NCBI GenBank assembly: GCA_014549065.1
Contig: JACDOX010000067.1
Coordinates: 3,460,370 to 3,524,369 of the forward strand
DNA length: 64,000 nucleotides
Direction: 5' to 3'
Source of the DNA: Cardinalis cardinalis
Taxonomy: Eukaryota; Chordata; Aves; Passeriformes; Cardinalidae
Shown: positions 1 to 11,060 of the stretch, in pieces
Layout of the letters: each line of letters starts with the position of its first letter
How positions within the stretch are numbered: position 1 is the first letter of the stretch
The notes under the pieces: model-generated
Seen by the model: the letters and a program-made list of their open reading frames with translations, nothing else
Databases searched by the model: none
Told to the model about the DNA's origin: nothing
Made by a program: the position numbers and the translations under genes

Positions 1-180
1 AAGGTGACATACTGAGAAGGTATCTGCAACCATCAGCACCTTTTCTCCATTATCCTTCTGAGCTGCAAAGACTTCTCTTAAAAGTTGCATCTGAATCAGG
101 TCCACCCTCTTTTCTAAAAGATGACAACTGACACGTAGTTCCAGTTATTTCATACACCCAGAACTTAAAAATAAAATTAC
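1..180 (-). other. SECISBP2L intron 4, 3' part missing
   Basis: This is intronic DNA downstream of exon 4 in the direction of transcription. No exon, repeat or RNA gene is recognisable. Confidence 0.7.
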
Positions 181-3100
181 CTGTTTGCTGTGATGCATCA
201 ACCAACAAAACAATCTTTGATCTGTTCTCAGGACCTGATGAACTGGTCTCCTTCTGAGTGGCAACATTTTTCACTGGAGGACGTTTACTTTTTATGTGCA
301 TCTGTAGCTGCTGCTGCTGCTTTCAAANATTGCCACAAAAAAAAGTTGACAAAAAATGAGATATGTGCTTCCTCTGCAAAGACATTTTCTTTATACACTT
401 CTACTTATCCTATTCAAAAGCAGACTTACTTTTTGAATGACTGGTCCCCTGTTACTGCTTCTGCTGCGCTGAGTGGACAATGGAAAGACCTGGCCTGAGG
501 GGCTGGGACGCTCAGTGCACTCTGTAGTAACTGTACTTACAGCATTTGCTGCTTGGAAGGGTGCAGGATAGGGCGTAGGGAAAGGATGATAGAAACCCAT
601 GACCTGAGCACAGGGTGCTGGCATCAGCTGGTAGTAAGTATATTCTGTAGAAACAGGTGGCTGTGCAGATATTATAGGATAAGCAAGGTATGGTCCTGCA
701 GGATTTGGGCTGGGTTGTTGCCATCTGATGTCATTGTTATATAATGGAAACTGCCTATTAAAAAAAAAAACCCAAGACAAAACGAGAAAGAAAATTCAGG
801 CCTTAATCATCTCTTCAAAAATAACAGTTCTATTATACTAAGTTCCTAAACTCAACATATTCTTCACTAATTATGTGAAGAAAACTGGATACAGTTACAC
901 ATAATACTGAATCAGCTACATGGCACCATGCCATGTTTCACCATGGCAGGACCCAAGCTGGACATCCAAAGCTTGGTTTCATTCAGAGATTAAGATAAAA
1001 AAACCCCTCCTGACTGCCCTTAGACTATCCAAAAGCACGGCAGGTGACTTTGGGAAGGATTTGTATCAGACCTTCATAGCCAGGAAAAAAAAGGCAACAA
1101 AGAATATGATAGGAGAAAAGCAAAGGGAAGAATATAGGTAAAAGACTGAAGGCAGAGAAACTTTCTCCTCATACATGAAAGGTTAAATATGGTGAACAAA
1201 AACCTTAATATACAGTCCACAATCACTGACTCCTCTCAAGCCTACAAGTTCAAACCCATTTAAAACCAGATCATCTTCCATGAAGATCACAACCACTATT
1301 ACCTATTGGATTGATTTTCCTGTACAAATGGATAGCAAGTGATCAGGTAGCTAGGGATTGGAGTTGGTTCCATGCCATTAATTCCTCCACTGTCGTTAGG
1401 AAGCGCCATTGGGATCATTAGTGTTTCTGGACCCTTCTTCTGAGGAATAAATGGTTCTACTTCAGCTGACAGCTTGACATTCTGAAGAGAAAAGAAACAA
1501 TGTCTTCATTAATTACAATCATAAATTGCTTGGGAAAATGTAGATTCNTAAAGTTGTACGCAAAGAACCACGAACAGCAGGCAAATGGATGACAAGGCAA
1601 CAGGATTTCTGCAGTAAACCAAGAGAGGTGGAGAACAGTTGGCAAGAGCTTATTGCATCCTTCCAATCAATGCAGGGTGTAATACAGTTCACTAACATTT
1701 AGCATTTGTGTTAACCTTTACAACTGCAATGCAAGCACTAATTAATTTAAAAGGGACTGAAGCCCAGATCTTGCAGAGGATATATGAGTCGGAGCACAGA
1801 ACGAAACCAAATTAGCACTGTATGTGGAGCACAGTTGTGTAGGCTTTCAGAAGTGAAACCAACATATGGAAGATGTAGTAATGCCTGGCCTGCTCTACAA
1901 AACTGACCATGTTTCCAGGCAATTATAAAAAAGACTTTTCAGCACTAAACCATAGTTTAACTGCTAAGAGATGACGCACCACAGAAGAACCCTCCCCACA
2001 CACTCTAGCTGCACAACTTGGANGCATTTTATGATTAAATGTTTTAAACTGTGCTTTCAAAGAAAAGTACCTCCCTCAATCCTGAAGGTATCCTTAGTTT
2101 AAGATGGTTTTACTCACATTTTTGGTTTTGTACAACATAGCTTCTTACACTCAAACAATGAAAAATGCTGTAGTCAATAAGACAACTGCAGAACCAAAGA
2201 ATCCTTAAATTCTATATTCCACTATATAACTTACATTCAGATGAAAATAATATCTTTTTTGTACAAATATTTCAGCCTAATTTTATGTGTCTCGGATTAC
2301 TACCTCATGGAGTACCAAATACTAAGAAGATTTATTCTAAAGCAGACAAGAACTCCAAACATTTTTCCTTCCATATGCCTACAAAATAATCTCAAAGGTA
2401 ACGCATAACATGTATGAGTACATGCTCTTATAGTAGAAAGATGAAATCCTAAATGTTTGCAGAGGACAGTCTTCTATCTCGCTACTACCTCCAGAACATC
2501 CACATGAGCTGAAACAGTTAAATGGGAGCTCTGGAAGTATCATAGCAAGNAGGCCCACACCTACCACACACTTCTGACTCCATGCCTTTGCTCTGTGTCA
2601 CATCCACAATCCATCCTGAGACAGCCTTCCCACCCAATATCTGAATCTCCAACTCCCCAAAACTTCTACTTAAATAAGATCCCTATTGGTTAGNATGGGA
2701 GTGGAAGAGGTGGGAAGGGCAAGTTCAAAAGTTTTTTGGGAAATACAGTTGTCCCGATGAAAAATATCTTCTAAACTGACAAGATACACTGTTCTTGGCA
2801 GGAAAGTTCATTTTAATGACTGATCTGAAAATGCTTATGGCTATAATATGGACATATACATATATAAATATAGATGGAATAGAATATACGAAAGGATGTC
2901 CCATTCCTAGAAGTGTTAAGCCCCAGCTTAACACTGGGGCTTTGAGCAACCTGGTGTAGTGGAAGGTGTCCCTGTCCATGGCAGGGGTTTGGAACCAAAC
3001 GATTTTTAAGGTCTGTTCCAATGCAGGCAGTCTGATTCTATAAGCACAGATACAGGAGTATCACTCCNGTTGTACAACAAGATCTGCATTACAGCAGAAC

Positions 3101-6100
3101 AATTACCTTAATATCAATTAAATGCATTTCTTTATCATTAGTAGAGGGTGAACATTCCTTTCTTCTACAGTAACTCTTCAATTTCCTGAAGTTCCATTCA
3201 GAGGAAAAGCTGTGGGGCAGCTGCAGCACCGAACTTGTGCAACACAAATCAAACCCAGCTCTACCCAGAGCTTCCTCTCTGGCCTCGGGCACATCCCTCA
3301 GCTGCCTCGTGACTCGCCTACCCTCTGCAAAGCTCCAAGGCACTCTCCTCAACACAAGAGAAAAACTTCTCATAATTTTTTTTTAAAGTGTTTATGTACA
3401 GTGAACACATAATAAGTACCAGAAATGCCAACTGAAATCCCTCCCTGAAAGTTAAAGAGGGTTTTTTTCCATGCTATTTCAAGACTGTGAGGCAAAAATA
3501 TTTGCTTAAGAATAAATTCACTTATGGGCTGGCCTACAACACTAGATCAGAGATTATTCTCAATTGGAAAAGACCCACAAGGGTCATTGAGCCCAGCTCT
3601 GTAATGAATGGCCCATATGGGGACTGAACCCACAACCTCAGTGTCATTAGCACCTGCTCTAATCAATGAGCAATCAAAACGTTAAAGGAACACCCCAAGG
3701 GTGCTTCACCCCAGAACACACAGGAGTAAAACTGGCATGAGTGTTTTATAAACNTGGCATTCCTACGGAAACACTGAAAACGGCCAAACAACTATTCCCA
3801 ACCTGCTGGTCACTATCATACCACTACATGCCAAGTGAACTTTAGCCAAGATACTAAAAATAAACTAGTACTGGCTCAGAAAATAGTCAAAACATTCTAT
3901 TTGTCATTCATATTGGGACCAGATTTCCTGTTTTAAGGATCTCTCCTATGTGGCTGTCTGCTCTTTCCCTTATTTGGGAGATTAACATGAAAACACAAAA
4001 ATCATTCTTTATTGACAAATCTCTTGCAGAATGGTCTCATGACAGTGATTTATGTGATATTGTGCTATATCATCANTCATTATTAAGATTTTGAGAGAAC
4101 AGTCTTTCACATCAGATATTAGAAACAGAGCTGTAGCTGATCCAAGCAGGAAGTGAGTGATTCCCACCTGCAAGGCTTCCATAGCAAAATATTTCTTGTC
4201 AATTCTCAAAGATAATCCCTACCATACTTTTACATCCAAAGTGGATTCAATAAAATTTNACTTATTTAAATCTGTCCAGCAAAAAAAGGGTATGTTGGGG
4301 TTTTTTTTGTTGTTTATTTTAAATTTATTAAAAACCTCCAGAAGACCCAACACTCTTATAATGTAATTTCATGATTTTAGGAAAATAATGCACATTCTTC
4401 TGCTTGGTTTTATCAGGTTCAAACAATTCAGAGATGCCCAGACTAGAAAGACAACTTTAATTCTTCCTTTCCTGTTGTCAGTCCCTCATACAGGTTATGA
4501 TTACTACTGCTATGACAGAGCAATTACCTGATACGTTTAATTATCACTTTCTGTACAGCTCAAAACAAGTTTATCTTACCTGTAGTGGTAAAATAAAGAT
4601 ACAGCAGATCNTGTAATCATAAACATATCTGGGTGCATTTGAAAGTTAAATCCTTTTTTTGCTTACAGAACTTGGGGAGTGTCTGTTATTTAAAGGAATC
4701 AGAACTGTATTTCACATACCTCTTACCTGCATTACACCTTAAACNCTTCTCTTGCGCAGTTTAGTCTGCACCTACAGGTTTGGTTGGTTTATGGCAGTTG
4801 GGTTTTTTTAATCCTTTCAAGAAACTTGTTTTGGCAAAGGATTTAGGGCAAACTTCTGTTTTCAGATTTTGCATTTTGTTCTGCAATGCACACACACATA
4901 TATATGACAACTCATCAAAACAACAATTGAAAACTTAGAAATCTCAGTACAGGTGTTTCAAAATCATTCTGCAAGNATAATACATCCAATTCTCACATAA
5001 TTTATACATTCCATTAGACAACAGGGCCCCATTTTCACTTTGGGGTAGAAAACAGAAAGCCAGCTCAAGTGTATTACCAACTAAACTAAATTAACTTCAA
5101 CATACTGCTTCCTTAGAGCATTTTACCAGGCTTTCAAAAATACTTCAAGAGTTCTGTGTTTCACAGGCTGTGTGCTCAGATGAAGGCAGTAAATTTACCG
5201 AACCTGAAGCAAAAAGGGGAAACAAATGTACTAAGTCAGGTCAGACTGCTAACCAAACCAAAACATCAACAGACTCAACTCCGCAGGGTGATTCTCCAGA
5301 CATCTCAGCNCATTTCACAGCTGGCCAGTGGTTTCACTGGACAGGTGAGGGAAACAAAAAAGCAATGCCAAGTAATTTGTCCAAAGCTATCTTCGCAGAT
5401 CTTTTCAGGACCATAGATTTCTCAGCTAGGAGGAAATGTTGGTGAGGACANACAGCAAAGTACCTCCTCTTTTTGATAAATGGCCTTCTTTCATAGTGTA
5501 AGGAGCAAAATTGAAACAAAAAAAAAGCCATCAATCAATTTAGTCTCAAGTAAAGGTGCTGCTAATTTCTCATTGCACTGGACAAACAGAAGGTATCTCC
5601 TACTGAAACTTGTAATTTCTTCTAACAGGAAGGGCTCCTTTGGTGAGCTACAGAAACAAAAATGTCAAAGAAGCAGTTTGGTGGTGGGTTTGGTTTTTTA
5701 AATACTGACATGCTTAAGACTCAGGGGAAAATGAAACCAAAAACAAAAGAAGTAAACTCCAGAACACAAGACAAACTCCTTTTTGTTCCAGAAGCAAACA
5801 AGAAAATGCATAAAACAAAGCGCATGCAAATATATGTGAACACAATTCCAGAGATTTCACCCACGCAGTACAAGTGGAGCACCAAGTGCACACGAACAGC
5901 ACAAACAGGACTGATCATGCCACTGGTTTGTAACCACAGACAAGAAAGATCTGTCAAACACAAAAAGATTTGGGAGAAGGCTGCTACACCTTCCCTAATC
6001 CTTACAACAGAGCACTTGTGATACAAGCTTATGCTTCAATTGCTCTCACAGTATTGAGATTTATTCTAGCCTGCATCCTCTAAAACAAATGAGTGCTTTG

Positions 6101-9100
6101 CCACTGCCATAGTAAATGCAAGGTGGTTTGATCACGCCATCTAAAAGCAAACACTGAAAACACTGCAAGACCAAACTTATTTTCGACTGCAACTTTTTCA
6201 TGTTTGTTCAACCTTTCACATCACAAAACCAAACAAAGCTTTATTGAAATCAACCTTTGATAACCAAACTCAATTCTAAATATAAATTTAAGTCATGCTG
6301 AAACATCAGATTTTCAATCAGCTGCCTATTAATGGAAACACACCCCTTCAAAAGAAACCAAGATTGAGACAGAAGCCTCTTTTGTAGATACCCCTAGTTT
6401 CAATTTACAAAACGTTTTGCAGCAGCTCATTACATATTTCAGTCCAACAATTACAAGTCTTTCAAGACAGCACATATACTGAAGAGCTCCTTTGTTTCCT
6501 ATATAAAAGCTACTGTAGTCATCAACAGCTGCAAAGACAGAAGATGACACAAGCAGGAACAGACTGGTAAACTTTGTCCTATAGTTATAGCACTGTACAT
6601 TTAATCTTAGAAAAGTTTTTGTTCATTGTAGCCTANTATCATTTAGCATTTTCCATTAAATAGGATCTCTGTCATCCTGCTCTCAGAGGAGAATGCTTAG
6701 ATATCAATCTCACCATTTACAGGGTGAGAAAATAGACACAGATGTCACATCTCAGAGGGCTATAATAAAATCAGCTGGTTTNCTGTCTCAAAGTCTGGAA
6801 ACAAGAAGTCTCATCCCAAAGTAAGAAACACAGCTCAAACTTTTAGTGTTTTGGTTTTTTTTTAAGAAAAACAATCCTGCTTCTGAACTCTGGATTTCAT
6901 CATTTAAACGCCGTGTTAGTAGTAAGGCAAGTCACAGTTCATCTATTTTAAGATAAACTTTACAAATATGGAAGTCATTGTTTCTATAATTAGTTGCTTC
7001 TAAGTGGCAGATACCTNGGGAATGGTAAATATGCAGTCCAACTGGAAACACCAGCAGCAGGCCATTTAACGAAGCACAAAATTTAATCTTCCCTATTTAC
7101 ATTTAACATAGTCATTTCAACACAGCACTTAAAGCAAATACACTATGAAGTGACTCTTTCCCTTTTCCCTCAGCTCATAAAAAGGGAATCGTGCATAATT
7201 CTCTTCCCTTTCACAGGATTAAGTATCATGTTCAGAACATAACAAAGCTAAATATTTAACATTTTTACCTATATATAGAAAACAAGCAAGTGGCACAACA
7301 TGACAAGCTGGCATGTTTAAACTCAAAGCCAGACTATTCTAAGAAAAAAGGGGAGGGGAGAAACTAAAATTTAATACTCACACAAAGCTTGTCCAAAGAC
7401 ACAAAAAAGCTACCAAAAGGATCCTCTTCACTTACCTCCTTTACAGCATTTAGTAGTACAAACTTCTAAACTTTTACTATCCAAATGAAGTAGCAATATT
7501 TGAGCGCTTTGTAGATGGTATACTAAAAGGATTAACCCAACCCATTTATGCAAATCAGTCTCCTGATCTCCACAAACTAGTCAATGATAAATAATTTTGT
7601 AGTCAAACAGTTAAGATATTCACGGAATCACATCAGTAACACTTAAATTCACCAAAGAACATATTCTAAAATAAGACAACACAAAACTCACAAAATCCAA
7701 AACTGTTTCGCACTTTCAAGATTCAAAAGAAAGCAATGTACAGGAAACCAGGCATTTTCCAGTTTTCCTCAGTTGAAAAATCTGCCATGGGTAACAACCA
7801 CTGAAGGAAACTGGACAGGATAAAAGAGCACAAAACGGTGATCTAGATCTACTTCTATGACAATCATATTATCAAGCCATCTGTTGAGTGGTCACAAATA
7901 GCAGAGGTAAGCAGAACAGGCTGTCTTTAAGCAATACTAAAACAAAACACAGGTCACTGATTTTGCAATTTCACCTGATTTCTCAACTGTACTAAAGGAA
8001 CGAACTGTCTTAATCACAGAGCAAGACAAAAGTGTAAGACTGAGAAAAATCAAAGCACAGCAGTACCTTTGAAAGGGGAAGTTGTTTCTCTTTAGTTTTC
8101 TGTCATATTCTGCTTAAACAGAAAGCATCATCTGCTGAGTTTTCTCTCTTGTAGGAAAATAACCTACACTTAACTGCTGAAATCCATACACTTTTTAATG
8201 GGAAAAATTTTGTTCTGGTGTAGACAGAAGTAAACTTACACACCCACTACAAAAATTACAACTACTCCTATCATAAAATAATTGTGTTTAAGCAGCTTTA
8301 CTCNATTTTCATCTATGTCAGCTGCCAAAATATCACTGAGCATATTATAANAGGTCATATCAAAAATTAGGTAACAGGAACCTTAAAGGCAATCCAAAAG
8401 CAACATCTTTTTTATCAATTAGGTGTCCCAAAGATCTTGCAGCCAGAAATCTCATACTGATTCACTAAGCCAACACCACAAATTCTGTTCACCCATCAAA
8501 AGCATTTGTGATCTTCCTTTACTCTTGAAATGCCACGCTAACACAGCACAATAGTCNCAGCTGCTCATACTCCAGTTCCACAGCAGTTACTCCTATAAGC
8601 ACATACAGTCACTATACTGTGCCTGAGAGAGCATTCNGAGGGAAAGGAAGGAGAGAATCAGTACTGCTAACACACATTTGGAAGCTTTAATGCTCATTTA
8701 TCAGATGTCATGCAGTACAGGCACAGAAAGGAGCCCAAATAAAGAAAAAATGAAATGGCTCCCAAAACTGATGCAACCTTATCAAACACTTACACTGGTA
8801 AGAAATNATTACATTCAATTCTTACAGCACAAAAGGATCAAACCCAAAGCATCTAGGAGTCTCCTAATCAAGATGCTACCGTATAATGAGCAGACAAAAG
8901 CAACAAGATTGTTGAATCATTTTGGAAACTCATCAGGTATTAATTATTTGTCTGCCTAGAAGCCTTACTAGGGGATAAGGAACCAACAGGACCTGATATG
9001 CTGCAAACATAATAAACAAGATGATTCCTNCTTCAGAGCTTAACTACACCTTCAAGTTGAAATACTGCACTTAGTTAAGACAACCACTCCAAGTCAACAC

Positions 9101-10600
9101 TTTATACTGTAAATAACATAACAACTCTCTGTTTTCATGAACTATTTGACAGATGAAAAGAGAGTGGTTTGATAAGGACNCGTGTGTGAACCTCCAGTAC
9201 TGAAGAGCTCGAGCAACAAGGAATAAATATTTCACAAGTGTATTGCAGTACTAATTGCAGATGAAACAAAGTGCAAAAAAACCCCGCCACACCAAAATCC
9301 AAGATTTTAAAGCAAAAAGTACTACAGACTGGACTAATGTAAATTTTACAGAATAAGATCAGGTTTTCTATATGAGAGCAAATAAAAAGCATTAAAAAAT
9401 TAAAATNATTACCACACCAAAAAGCCCAGGAAGAAGGCCACAGTGGGAGCCATACTGTAACAACACACACTGTTCNCAAACTTCCTTAGATATATGTACA
9501 GAATAAAAAGCAGTGTATCTTTACAGAGTACATTATTAGTCATTATCTACTCTGCTACANGAACCTGTGTTATTTTATTCCTTAACCCTACTATTAGAAC
9601 CCCTGGAGACACCAAAGCTGAAAGCCAGGAAACAAAAAGCTGTAAATCACCAATTTTCTACACATTCTGCTGAAACAGAAGCTGAGAAGTAATATCGGGC
9701 CCTAGCAGATGACATCATTCATTTCAGATACACCTTTTAGAACTACCTCCTGATGATGAAATGTTTTATTGCACATATGTAACAAATCATACAAATTCTT
9801 AAGTCCCTGCTTCTGTTTCTTCATACCTACTCTAATAAAAGCTCATAAAAATAATGCAAACTGATTACCTCACAAAGCCAAGTTTAATACGGAAGAAAAA
9901 ATACAGCGACCTGTAGAATTAGTGAGCTACACCCACTGAGCTATGAGGAGATAATCAGCTGTGTCCTATTACTTAAAACTTCAACCCAACCGTGACATTT
10001 ACCGGAATCAACAAGAATGATACCTCGATTGTGTTGCTAAGTTCTCAAAGAAACCTGTTTCTTTCTCCAGAAACCAAGTCTCTGCTACTGATCAGCCAGG
10101 CTTAACCTAAATGTCACTAACTGCGATACTTCCCTAGGCTTGAAACAAAGCCTGAAGGAACAGGGGAGTGAAGAACAGATCTGAGTTTTAAATTCCCTTG
10201 GAATTCCCAGGGCAGCCGCTCCCGGGTTCCCGGCTCCCCCGGACAGCCGGGCCGGGCGCGGCCTGACGCCTCCCGCCCAGGGAGGGGACGGCGGCGGCAG
10301 GCACACACCGAGCTCCGGCTTACAGCCCTCAGAACGCCCTTTCTGCACCTCCCGAGGGCCGCTTTCCGACGGCGCGGGGCGGCGGCTCCTCAGGGCCGGT
10401 CCCGGTGCCCTCACGGGCGGTCCCGGCGCCCCCCGCCCCGCAGGCCGCGAGCCGCGCCCCGCCCTCCCGTGCCGTGCGCTGCCCGCCGCTCGGCCGCTGC
10501 CGGGGCTGACACGGCCGGGCCCGCTCCGCTCCCCGCCCTCACCGCGCCCCTCCCGCCGCGGCCGCTCACGGTCCCTTCGTACCTTGTCCGCTTTGTCCAT
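1..10600 (-). CDS. SECISBP2L: SECISBP2L, SECIS-binding protein 2-like, 5' part of gene (coding exons 1-4; continues past left edge)
   Basis: This is the gene span; the exons are listed separately. SECISBP2L is the vertebrate paralogue of SBP2, the protein that binds the SECIS element in selenoprotein mRNA 3'UTRs. Its L7Ae-type RNA-binding domain is C-terminal and lies outside this window. What is seen here is the long, poorly structured N-terminal region, about residues 1-219 of roughly 1,100. It is recognised by family-specific stretches such as AEVEPFIPQKKGP, PSYLITCYPFVQENQSN, QFPLYNNDIRWQQ, STEYTYYQLMPAPCAQVMGF and SKIVLLVDASQQT. Exons join in phase (0, 2, 0, 1) with AG acceptors and GT donors. 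The start codon lies in a CpG island with a strong Kozak context (GCC before ATG, G after). The order SECISBP2L-COPS2-GALK2 matches mammals. Coding span in the window is 658 nt. The identification is secure; the exact N-terminus is less so. Confidence 0.95.
181..316 (-). CDS. SECISBP2L: SECISBP2L coding exon 4 (tandem CAG acceptor)
   Basis: The exon encodes QQQLQMHIKSKRPPVKNV through SKIVLLVDASQQT (about residues 175-219) and ends with one base of the next codon before a GT donor at 180-179 (AACAG|GTAATT). The 5' edge is ambiguous: the acceptor reads GAAAG followed by four CAG triplets, so any of several AGs can serve and each adds or removes one Gln. I chose 316 because it gives the same spacing to HIKSKRP as I recall in mammals; 319 is the alternative start if the first AG is used. 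The exon lies at the extreme left of the window, and exon 5 is outside. Confidence 0.88.
430..754 (-). CDS. SECISBP2L: SECISBP2L coding exon 3
   Basis: The acceptor is TTAATAG|GCAG at 756-755 and the donor is CAAAAA|GTAAGT at 429-428. The first base completes Arg66, then 108 residues follow (about 67-174). They include QFPLYNNDIRWQQ, the Tyr/Pro-rich STEYTYYQLMPAPCAQVMGF and FYHPFPTPY, ending SSNRGPVIQK. This is the most recognisable SECISBP2L segment in the window. Some positions differ from mammals, for example in the region after PFPTPY. Confidence 0.96.
1303..1481 (-). CDS. SECISBP2L: SECISBP2L coding exon 2
   Basis: On the minus strand the acceptor is TTCTCTTCAG|AATGTC at 1483-1482 and the donor is AATAG|GTAATA at 1302-1301. 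The exon encodes 59 residues plus two bases of Arg66, from NVKLSAEVEPFIPQKK to PFVQENQSN. It is rich in proline and hydrophobic residues and close to the mammalian SECISBP2L N-terminal region. Length (179 nt) and phase fit its neighbours. Confidence 0.95.
2898..3043 (+). mobile_element. CR1 LINE 3'-end fragment
   Basis: The segment follows the familiar avian CR1 3' end: a 'CCATTCCTAGAAGTGTT' start, 'GGGGCTTTGAGCAACCTGGT', 'AGTGGAAGGTGTCCCTG', 'CATGGCAGGGG', then a diverged 'TTTTTAAGGTC' and a terminal GATTCTATAAG in place of GATTCTATG. It is 5'-truncated and moderately diverged. It lies in SECISBP2L intron 1, antisense to that gene. Confidence 0.85.
3541..3676 (-). mobile_element. tRNA-Ile/CR1 composite SINE (TguSINE1-like)
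   Basis: Read on the minus strand, about 3676-3603 resembles a tRNA-Ile gene: GCTCATTGATTAGAGCA (D-arm and box A region), a GTGCTAATGAC anticodon-arm region, and GGGTTCAGTCCCC (box B and T-arm) ending in GGGCCATT. It is followed by a CR1-type tail (CAATGACCCTTGTGGGTC, TTCCAATTGAGAATAATCTCTG) at about 3600-3545. Passerine TguSINE1 is known to have this tRNA-Ile plus CR1-X structure. It is not a functional tRNA because stem positions are mutated and the acceptor stem is incomplete. It lies in SECISBP2L intron 1. Confidence 0.78.
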
Positions 10601-11060
10601 GGCTCCAGCTGCGCCGGGTGGCGGCTCTAATGAGGGCGGCGAAGGGCCCGGGCCGCCTCCCCCATGGCGCTGCCTCCCCCGCCGCGCTCCGCACACGCCC
10701 GGAGCGGCGCCGGCCCCGCTCGCGGTTATCACGGGAACCGGGACCGGCTACGCCACGGCCGGGGCGGGACGGGCGGCGGGGAGGGACCAGCTGAGACGGA
10801 AGCCGGGCGGGCTCAGGCCCGGGAACGCCTTCGCTCCCGCCACGGAGGGCGTTCCCCTCGCGCGTTCCGCTGCTCGAAAACAAGCGAGGCCGTGACAGCN
10901 GCGTGGCGGAAACCCGCGGGAATGAGCGCGGGGAGTGCTGTCCCCCCGCCCGGGGCCGCTTCGCCTGCGGCCAGCGAGGGCGGCAGGTGCGCGGCGGGCC
11001 CGTCTGCGCGCGGGCGGCGCCGGGGGAGGCTCTGGCGACAGTGTCCTTGAAATTATCTGG
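10190..11060 (-). promoter_or_regulatory. CpG-island promoter of SECISBP2L
   Basis: This is a sharply GC- and CpG-rich block within AT-rich flanks, centred on the SECISBP2L start codon (10598-10600). It has many GC-box-like runs and no TATA box near the ATG. It is typical of a housekeeping promoter with dispersed start sites upstream of the ATG, at coordinates above 10600. The transcription start cannot be set from sequence alone. Confidence 0.8.
10583..10600 (-). CDS. SECISBP2L: SECISBP2L coding exon 1 (MDKADK)
   Basis: The start codon is the complement of 10598-10600. Six codons encode MDKADK, followed by a GT donor at 10582-10581 (AAG|GTACGA). The exon ends in phase 0 and joins the phase-0 exon 2. 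My recollection of the mammalian protein is an eight-residue first exon beginning MDRAP, so this N-terminus appears two codons shorter and diverged. The ATG context is GCCATGG, and the exon lies inside the CpG island. The reading frame stays open upstream and across the donor because of high GC; that extension is not considered real. Confidence 0.82.

Larger units (their letters stand above)
1482..10582 (-). other. SECISBP2L intron 1 (about 9.1 kb)
   Basis: This intron separates the 18-nt coding exon 1 in the CpG island from exon 2. It is AT-rich and holds a CR1 3' end (about 2898-3043, plus) and a tRNA-Ile/CR1 SINE (about 3541-3676, minus). Reading frames of up to about 120 codons, for example at 5662-6021 plus, have no recognisable domain, no family similarity I know and no plausible splice context. 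I found no conserved exon. Confidence 0.8.

Noticed and set aside
3603..3676. Possible tRNA-Ile gene on the minus strand
   Set aside because: tRNA-like, but with mutated stems and fused to a CR1 tail; it is the head of a SINE.
5662..6021. 119-codon plus-strand frame in SECISBP2L intron 1
   Set aside because: Lys/Thr-rich, no recognisable domain, antisense to the host gene, no splice or promoter context.
9905..9955. tRNA-like words (minus strand TAGCTCAGTGGG, GTAGCTCAC)
   Set aside because: No cloverleaf can be built and no box B is present at the expected spacing.
10085..10732. 215-codon minus-strand frame containing the SECISBP2L start
   Set aside because: It reads through the exon 1 donor into CpG-island intron; only MDKADK is supported as coding.
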